Source: Paraphoma chrysanthemicola
Lineage: Eukaryota > Ascomycota > Dothideomycetes > Pleosporales > Phaeosphaeriaceae
NCBI GenBank assembly: GCA_020744225.1
Contig: JAGMWG010000006.1
Span: 868,001-932,000, forward strand
Direction: 5' to 3'
DNA length: 64,000 bases
Shown here: positions 56,903 to 64,000 of the stretch, one piece after another
How positions within the stretch are numbered: position 1 is the first letter of the stretch
Layout of the letters: each line of letters begins with the position of its first letter
The notes under the pieces: generated by a model
Database searches by the model: none
What the model was told of the DNA's origin: nothing
Seen by the model: the letters and a program-made list of their open reading frames with translations, nothing else
Made by a program: the position numbers and the translations under genes

Positions 56903-57877
56903 ATGGCAACCTCACAAGCCCGAAGAGGCTTCTCCGCCTTACTAGCATCCTCGACATCACGAGCAGCCCCAATTGCATACCGGATACCTCAGCGCAGTTT
57001 CTCCTCGTCCCCAGTCCGCGCCGCATGGACGGCCACCGCGCCCAAAGCTGCAGCCACGACAACAACTACTACTGCCAAACCCTCCACCACAGCTTCTAAG
57101 CCCTCTACAACAGCCACAACATCAACAGCGACCCCCCAACGCACCGTCACCCCCTCCTTTCCCGCCAAAGAACCACCCATCCCCACCGCTCGCTCCTCCG
57201 CCACAGATGCCGCCACAACCGAAGCCCGCTCTCAACGCTCCCTCACATCGGGCCTGGACGATGCGCCTCCCGACACACAAGGTGTGCCCGCGATTGACTG
57301 GACGCGCAGCTACCACGGACTCGGCAGCACGTCGTTCACAGCCGAGCAACAAGAAACACTTTTGGCACCAATCGTGCACGAGGACGTGGAAGTCAAGCCT
57401 GACGGACTGTTATATTTGCCTGAGATCAAGTATCGACGGATATTGAATAAGACATTTGGACCGGGCGGGTGGGGACTTGCGCCGCGGGGCGAGAGTATTG
57501 TTACGGGCAAGATCGTGACGAGGGAGTATGGGTTGATTGTGCAGGGGCGGTGAGTCTTTTGGTCCCTCATTCCTATTCTGGACTTCTTGCTGACGCGGTA
57601 TATTAGACTTGTGTCGATAGCACGCGGCGAACAACAGTATTTCGACCCCGACGGCATCCCGACTGCGACGGAGGGATGCAAGTCCAATGCGCTGATGCGG
57701 TGCTGCAAAGATCTGGGTATCGCGAGCGAGTTGTGGGATCCGCGGTTTATCCGTGAGTTCACAAGCAAGTTGACAAAGGAAGTGTGGGTGGAGCATGTTA
57801 GCACGAAGAAGAAGAGGAAGGTTGTATTGAGGAAAGATGATGCACCCAAGTATCCGTTCAAGGAGGTCAAGATGTAA
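56903..57877 (+). CDS. MGM101: mitochondrial genome maintenance protein MGM101
   Basis: Mitochondrial nucleoid protein, Rad52-like single-strand annealing factor needed for mtDNA repair and maintenance. Exons 56903-57549 and 57607-57877, 305 residues. The N-terminus is Arg/Ser/Ala-rich without acids (ATSQARRGFSALLASSTSRA), a typical matrix-targeting presequence, then a low-complexity Thr/Ala/Pro linker (about 40-125). The conserved core starts DWTRSYHGLGSTSF and includes VKPDGLLYLPEIKYRRILNK, FGPGGWGLAPRGES, VSIARGEQQYF, EGCKSNALMRCCKDLGIASE and a basic end (KKKRKVVLR, then KYPFKEVKM). Converges with YOP1 (226 bp apart). Confidence 0.95.
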
Positions 57878-58103
57878 ATGCCAGTAGACAAAGATGTGAA
57901 AGAAGAACGGCCACGCAGATGTAGATATAGCTGTACGATATCCATGACACAGCATAACGAAGCTTTTGGGGCCATCAGGTTAGGCTACCAGATATGTACC
58001 ATACAAGCCGCGAGGCCGAATAATATATGCCCCTCTACCAAATCATCCCGTACGCCTCCAACGCCTATCAAGGATCAGACACCCGTCTCCAAGGATTCGT
58101 TCC

Positions 58104-59195
58104 CTAGCGATCTCCCAGATCGAAGCCTGACGCTCTGGCCCTAGGCTGCCCGGGCTCCTTACCGTACGCCAACGGGTCCTCTGGCACTTGCGGGCGCTGC
58201 CAATTCCACGGCATCCACCCCGAGCTTGTCCTGCGACCCAGCGGTGGCGGTGTGAGCGGGTATGGGGGTCGCTCAGAGCCAATCTCGTCGCGCTCGATTC
58301 TGTCAAACTCGGCTTCGCTCTTGTTCCGCGACAAATTTCCGCTGCTGCTTCCTCTGCTGCTGCCTTCATAGTATCGACTGCCGCCGGTCTGCTGAGAGCG
58401 TATATTTTCTCCTTCACGGTCGAATGCCTGAATCAGAGTCTCGAGGCGTTGGCGTTGGCTCGTGACATAGTTGAGGCGGTCGTCGTTGTTACGGATGGTA
58501 TCGGGCACGAGATTGCCAGCGGCGCGGCTGAGATCCGAGGCCTGGGCGTCTTTGTTGCCGGCGCCGTAGAGAGCGCTTGCACCGCTGAGGGCCTGGTTGA
58601 CAAGACCGTACAAGTCGTTGGAGCCGCGTGCAGCGGGCATCTGGAATCGGCTCATGAGGCTCTGAGCATACGTTTGTCCGGCCGGCCTGTCGGGCTGTGG
58701 GCTACGTGGTGCAAAGCCCAGCACATTGACCTTGAGCCACTCGATGCCAATCTCGACATACTTGAAACCTGCTGACCGGGCGCGGTCATGGCTCTCGCTT
58801 ATAAAGTCGTCGATCTCGCGCTCGTGGTGGTAGAGGAATGGCTCAATGTACTCCTGGTACAAGAAGGTGGCGCCCTGTGAGCCTGGAAGAATAAGATAGA
58901 GGTGCGCGAAGAAGCGGAACCACGAGTAGAAAGGCACCCAGGTGAGAATGAAGTCGAACGTGTTCTCAACGACGGTGAAGGTGGACAGAACCACAAAGTA
59001 GATCAGCCATGGTGCCAGCAAGGCGGGATCGGAGGTGTGCAGCGCCTTATATGAAGCGAAAATGGGAAACAGGACCGTGGTCGCGACGCTGTATACGGCA
59101 ATGAGCTCTCGTTGCGAGGTGAAGCTTGCGATAGCTGTATCCGGTAGCGGGGGCGGGGCAACTTACGTCAGAGCGTCTGCGACGAAGCTGAACAT
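58104..59195 (-). CDS. YOP1: YOP1/DP1/TB2 family ER-shaping protein with long C-terminal tail
   Basis: Reticulon-like hairpin membrane protein that bends tubular ER. Exons 59195-59167 (29 nt) and 59088-58104, 337 residues, almost twice yeast Yop1 (180). Hairpin segments are TTVLFPIFASYKAL, then LLAPWLIYFVVLSTFTVVEN and the family signature WVPFYSWFRFFAHLYLILPG followed by GATFLYQEYIEPFL. The extra 190 residues are hydrophilic, Ser/Arg/Pro-rich and probably cytosolic, with DRLNYVTSQRQRLETLI as a helical element. Such tails are usual in filamentous fungi. The tiny first exon (MFSFVADAL) is supported by donor GTAAGT and frame. Confidence 0.9.
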
Positions 59196-59831
59196 GATTG
59201 CAGTCTATCAGCCTCCGGTGTTGTTGGGTAGGGGCGTAGGTGGTGAGAGGAGACAGAGGTTCAGAGATTGAGCAGGGTAGCAAACTGAGTGGGTCGGGCT
59301 CGGGGACAAGGCGGATGTGGAGGCTGATGATGCCCGTCACCTGCAAGCTGTCGATCTACGGCACGCTATCCGGAAACGGCCTTTTGTCTTGTGCTTGAGA
59401 CACCACCACCACTTCCGATAGATACTTAGAGACTACGACTCTGAAAAAATGTCTCCTAATATTGCGAGTAGTGTGATTAGTAATACTATCTTATTCCTCG
59501 AAGGGAGACAGCAGAAGTTCAGGCGCACGACCCACTCGTCAAGGGCTCCTTCCTCTGCTTCCGGCGGCTCCTATAGACGTCGATTATCCGATTCAAGTTC
59601 ATTCACACCAGCAACGGGTTTTCAATATCTTTTCACGAGTCTGCACTTCGCTGCGAACATGCCAAGTCGTTCTCATTGGTCTTCTGCAACCGTGCAAGGA
59701 CTTTTACGAATGATGCCTGTTCAGCCGCACAAGACTTCAACGCGCATCTCATCTCTCTTCTTATAATAGCTTCTCCCATAATATGACTCTGATTTCGTGT
59801 CTTCGGTGGCCGAAGGCGTTTCTTGGAACCG
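59196..59831. other. divergent intergenic region between YOP1 and the CorA-like gene
   Basis: Holds the YOP1 promoter and either promoter or further 5' exons of the CorA-like gene. A 105-codon plus-strand frame (59449-59766) with a Ser/Arg-rich sequence could belong to an upstream exon but no splice junction joins it convincingly. Confidence 0.4.
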
Positions 59832-61478
59832 ATGGCACTAAGAAATGCGTGGTGGATGAAGGCAGAGCCTGTAGCCAGCCCTCCATCCTCGACCTCTGCC
59901 CAGCCTCATCAGCTATGGCCGTGGAACCAGGCATCTTCCGGTATCAGATTTGAAGTCCTTGAAGCATATCTGCGAGATCATTCAGGATCATGCTGCAACA
60001 TCGAGGTCTTGTCGTACACTGGGAGTGTCCTGGGCTGGCTGTATTTGGGAACGCTCAGCAATGTTTCAGAGCTGCTGGGCCGTATTGAAGCTCTCGATGT
60101 ATGTTCAGAAGCAAAGGAGATGTTCTGTAGTAAAATCACTGACTAATCTTGTAGAAATCCATGCAAGGCTCGACGTTCTAGTAAGCCAAGCATCTAGTTG
60201 TGATACTGGCGCTTACCATGGCAGCATCGTCAAATATGCGGAGAGTGAAGTGATACAAGCTCTAGGCCATGGGCTCTTCATCACCCCTCGCTTCTTCAAT
60301 CAGCCTTATACAAGATTGACGACGGTCGATCCAACTCCTCGACGTGCGTAGGCCAGCAGAAGTAGCAAGGCTTAGCTGACAAGGACTAGAGCTGCTATTT
60401 TCCCTTCAATTTATGGACATGTACCCTATGGGAACTAGACCGTCCGAGGCGAAGAGAATGGGCAGGTCACCTGGCTATCAGTTCAGGTCGAGCTCAACAA
60501 GTCGCTTCGATCATGTCTGGCATGTCACCTGTATACGCTTGATTCTCCTTAAGAAAAGCGTCGACGAGAAAAGTGTAGGACTGGTTCAGGTCGATTCTGT
60601 GGACGAGGCGATTGCTGATGGATTGAAAATACTTTTGCTAAGAAAAGAGGAGGATTCCGTATATGGTTCAGAACCATATGCAGGATGGGTGCGCCTGCTG
60701 ACCAACATAACCTATATTGTAACTTTTACCTGGAGAGCATTCTTTATCGAAGCTGAACGACACATTCTTATTTTGGTAAGTTTGAAGTCGTTTTTAATTG
60801 TCTAATCTAACTGTCCAGAGTGAAGAATGTTTGAACACCAATCTTACTTCCATCGAACAGCTCCACTACAGTCGGGAGCTTCACCAGTTGACGGCACTAT
60901 GGTGGCAGGTGCGACGCCGCCTAGTCGCTGCAAAGGACCTACTGGAGCAGCTGAGCCATTACCCCTTCTTCAGTGCCACCACACAGGGCGACAATGGCGA
61001 CGGTGGCCACGAAACGCTTAAACTACTTCTCCATAGGAATTCCAAAGTCATCGACGACCAGATCAGCCGGTGCAACGAAATTGCAGAGCAGACGAATGTG
61101 CTCGTCAGCCTAATCTTTAGCATCGCGACGCTGCAAGACACAAAAGCTGCGGTGGAAGAGAGCAAGGCAGCGAACAGTGTAGCAGTCAGTGTTCAACGCG
61201 TTGCGATGCTCACCTTTCTGTACTTGCCATTGACGCTAGCTTCGGTAAGTAAGGCCCCAAATATCGTTGCACAGTACTTACTCAAGGACCAGAGTATCTT
61301 CAGAATGAACATCACTCAAATCACTGGTTCGCAATCCGATTCACCGCTATGGGCGTACTTCATTGTGGCCGTTTCGCTCATGTGTGCGGCTTTTGGTGGC
61401 TTGTTCACATGGAAATTCTCACAATCCGTGCTCCAGAGGCGAGCATCTAAACTCAATCATACTTCTCCAAAGGTCTAA
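59832..61478 (+). CDS. CorA-like two-helix membrane protein
   Basis: Member of the fungal CorA-like group, related to Mg2+ channels. Proposed exons: 59832-60098, 60155-60180 (26 nt), 60225-60343, 60390-60775, 60819-61244, 61293-61478, about 469 residues. The first exon boundaries and start are uncertain. Recognisable: KSMQGSTFYIVKYAESEV across the micro-exon, GHGLFITPRFFNQPYT, FDHVWHVTCI, then the CorA-type stalk helix (NEIAEQTNVLVSLIFSIATL) and two membrane helices (VQRVAMLTFLYLPLTLAS; PLWAYFIVAVSLMCAAF). The 48-nt segment 61245-61292 is open and in frame but has GTAAGT and CAG ends; removing it restores LASSIFRMNI. The CorA signature GMN is RMN here, so ion transport is doubtful. Confidence 0.72.
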
Positions 61479-62014
61479 AACGGAGCGACTCTGATTCGCA
61501 TAGAAAAAATCCGACTATTGACAGACCTAGCGAAGAAAGTTGAGAGCACTACGTCACCTTCACCTGGCGCTGAGCGCAAAACACAACAACTCCAAACTTC
61601 CCACATGGCGATTCGACCATGCGACCTCCCAAGCTCAAGCAAAATGACAAGAAAATAGCAAAAGAACTAGCGAACCTCATACGGTGCGATACACGCTAGC
61701 TGAAAACCCCTAGTATCATCGGCTTGGCCTCAAAGCGGTTTTATCACGACCCTTGATTAAGTCAGAGGTGCCGCCAGTACCTATGACGGAGGCGTACTGG
61801 ATTTGATAGCAGGAGGCAGAATTAATTGGCACATATGGAGATGATATCAAATCAGTGTGCGGGATGTGGCATGAGTGTAGCGAGGCAGAACGTCTGGTGG
61901 GACTGACGAAGTGAATGTGAGTTTCGCTTTGCCTTTGATTATTGCCACGTGCTCTCATGTGATCACACAACAAATCTCCTTGTTCGTCCGGAAAGCAATT
62001 CAATTGTCTCCCCA
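61479..62014. other. convergent 3' flanks, no gene seen
   Basis: 535 bp between the stop codons of the CorA-like gene (+) and the Hsp70-like gene (-). Only short incidental frames. Confidence 0.45.
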
Positions 62015-64000
62015 CTACCAAACCGTCGACCTCTGCTGCTGCACAGGCACAACATGCGTTTGTACCGCCGCTTTGTTATCCCACCCATTGCCGCCATAAC
62101 CATACCCATTCCCATTCATCCCCATCCCGACAATCGGCTTCCTACCGACTAACCCGCCAACACTCATCCTCGCCCCTCCTCCACTTCCTCCCCTTCCCCG
62201 ACCCATTCCCGCTCCACTGATCGGGACATCGCACACACCTACCTCCTCCACTTCTGGCGCCGCCGCCGCCTGCCACTCGACTTTAATCGAATTGTCCTTG
62301 CTGAGTTTGACGCCGTTGTGCCAGAGCTCGAACGAGATGTCTGCGGGGCCGAGATTGACTTTGACGACGTAATTGATGCGGTGGTATTTGGGGCCCGAGT
62401 TCCACCAGTGTCGGTTCTTGAGCTTGAAGGTGGATAGCGGGACGGAGTTGAAATCAGAGGAGATGGGGCAGATTTGGCGACAAGCTGTGAGTTGAGTGTT
62501 AGTGCTTGCGTAGTACGTGCGTGAGTGAGTTTCGGATGGGGTTTTCTTACATGAAGTCATAACGATAGGAAGTTGTGATTTATCGACTTCCGTACAGATT
62601 ACTTCTGTAGGGAAAATGCGGCTTGGATTCGGTAAGGCTGGGGTAGCGGGCGGGCATTTTCGATTGAATGTGCGGACGACGGGGTGGTCGCTTGAAACTG
62701 GTTCGCCCTGATCGTACATGTCAGTGCTGCTCAAGTTCACAACTTATCAGACGTATGGATATTGACGTACCTGCTTGATGAACCAATCAATACAGTTCAC
62801 GACATAGTTCTTTCCGTCCAACGGATCCCTTTCTGTCTTCAATCCGAAATGCGCCGGGTTCTGTGGCTCATGCAGGACTTTGCACATTGTGCCGTAACTG
62901 GCTCGACAGCAGCGCCAGCCGAGTACCGACGACCCGGTCTTGAGCTTCTGTACGCGATCGGCGACGTTGCCTTTACACACGACGAGTTGTGGGTCGGGTG
63001 CGACCCTTATTTGCATGCTTCGAGCGTTGGCATGCGAGCTGGCGCCCGAGGCGTAGTGGCCGCGGAGACGGTTTTGTACGTATGCGGAATTGCCGAGACC
63101 GCCGGAAAGAACGAGGTGGGCCTTTCGGAGGTTAGTTAGATTGGATCGTATGTGTAGGAAGAGTTGCTTACAATTTGTTCGCCGGGGAATTTCTGTTGGA
63201 TGCGGAGGAGCTGCTTGTCGAGCATGTCGAAGAGTTTTGAAATCTGGAAGGGTGAGTTCGAGACGGATGCATAGGAGCTGGGGTTTCCAAGTATACCTGT
63301 TCGTCGAAGAAGCCTTTGAGTTCGTCTCTATTGGATATTAGTATGATTGTGGATGAATGAGACATTAAATGTACCTTCTGAAAACCATGTTGCCGCCACT
63401 AATGCCGTAGTGCGGGTTTACGTACGAGCGATCGAGTTTAGGGATTTCTACGGCAAATGTATCTGTATCTGCCATCGATTCTTCTGATCCGTAGTCGCAC
63501 TTTGCGCTACAAATCGTCAGTCCATTGCGTCGCCTTAGACTGCGCGTGCATACATACTTCTGGTATTCTTTACTGATCCTCATCGCCCAGGCCGCTTGAC
63601 TGATATCTGGTAGGCCCATTGGCATCATCTGATTGGCATGTTCTAGTCTTTGCAGCACCGCTTCTTCGTATAGACTGTCAAGTCGTGCCGCGCCAATTGT
63701 GGCTCCAAATACGACGTCGATTTGCTCGAGGTTGAGAGACCCGCCAAATGTGTTCTTTACTCGGAATACCGAAAGATCCGTCGTGCCGCCTCCAACATCG
63801 CACACGAACAGCAATTCGTTCTCCTATGCTTCTGTCAGAGTCTCCCGTGGTATCGAATCGTTGTGTGGCTGCTTTACCTGAAATATACCAGGCATGCTGC
63901 GAGCCGTGTGCACAGCTGCCGCCTCAGCTTCAGTCAGTCCAATTGTAGCTGTGTGGTTCGCGTGCGATCCAAAGCCGGCTAATGAGATGACCTTTCGGAA
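62015..64000 (-). CDS. Hsp70-like actin-fold ATPase, N-terminus beyond the window
   Basis: Eight exons in the window: 64000-63878 (runs off the edge), 63823-63558, 63506-63375, 63327-63297 (31 nt), 63243-63172, 63121-62771, 62707-62551, 62484-62015, giving the last 533 residues. The phosphate-2 motif of the Hsp70/actin fold is clear (LFVCDVGGGTTDLSVFRV) and the adenosine motif is LVLSGGLGNSAYVQ. Between them are KEYQNAKCDYGSEESM and FDMLDKQLLRI helices. It lacks a canonical DnaK substrate domain; the C-terminus is a beta-rich region (SKLSTFKLKNRHW-type strands) ending in a Gly/Met/Arg-rich tail. This matches the divergent fungal Hsp70-like proteins related to HSPA12. Role unknown; chaperone activity should not be assumed. 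Confidence 0.85.

Overview
The window is nuclear DNA from a filamentous ascomycete (Pezizomycotina; Dothideomycetes-like is my best guess, not provable from one window). The evidence is short GT-AG introns of about 45-60 nt with CTRAY branch sites in nearly every gene, a gene set of fungal orthologues (ATG11, MGM101, YOP1 with a long tail, NHP6, DBP2, a THI20-type fusion, a hybrid histidine kinase), one intron-containing tRNA gene, and a repeat-poor layout with one decayed island. I rebuilt gene models by hand, requiring GT/AG borders and reading-frame continuity at each splice.

Layout. 0.9-9.6 kb is a dense block: DBP2 RNA helicase (-), a bifunctional HMP-P kinase/TenA thiamine gene (-), an F-box/LRR-like protein (-) and RAD9 of the 9-1-1 checkpoint clamp (+). 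9.8-17.7 kb holds a Cys-rich single-pass membrane protein (-), a PWWP plus BTB-like protein (-), signal peptidase SEC11 (+), tRNA-Gly(CCC) (-) and HMG-box NHP6 (-). After a 2.4 kb gap come CENP-H (-) and ATG11 (+), divergently arranged. 25.6-37.7 kb is gene-poor: a 119-bp direct repeat, two small Cys-rich ORFs, and a decayed gene for a secreted SGNH/GDSL-type hydrolase with nonsense and frameshift lesions (33.9-36.4 kb).

37.7-46.4 kb is again housekeeping or sensory: a GAF-containing hybrid histidine kinase (+), a DUF1275 membrane protein (-), homoserine dehydrogenase HOM6 (-) and a CCDC174-like protein (+) sharing a 257-bp divergent promoter. 48.4-56.1 kb looks accessory: a divergent 3-isopropylmalate-dehydrogenase paralogue (+), an MFS sugar-type transporter (+), a short-chain dehydrogenase (-) and a cytochrome P450 (-), contiguous and flanked by housekeeping genes. 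It resembles a small metabolic cluster without a recognisable backbone synthase and is the best candidate for an undescribed system. 56.9-64 kb holds MGM101 (+), YOP1 (-), a CorA-like membrane protein with an altered GMN motif (+) and an Hsp70-like ATPase cut by the window edge (-).

Most genes act independently, as expected in a fungal chromosome; linked function is inferred only for the 48-56 kb group and, weakly, for divergent pairs sharing short promoters (CENP-H/ATG11, HOM6/CCDC174).
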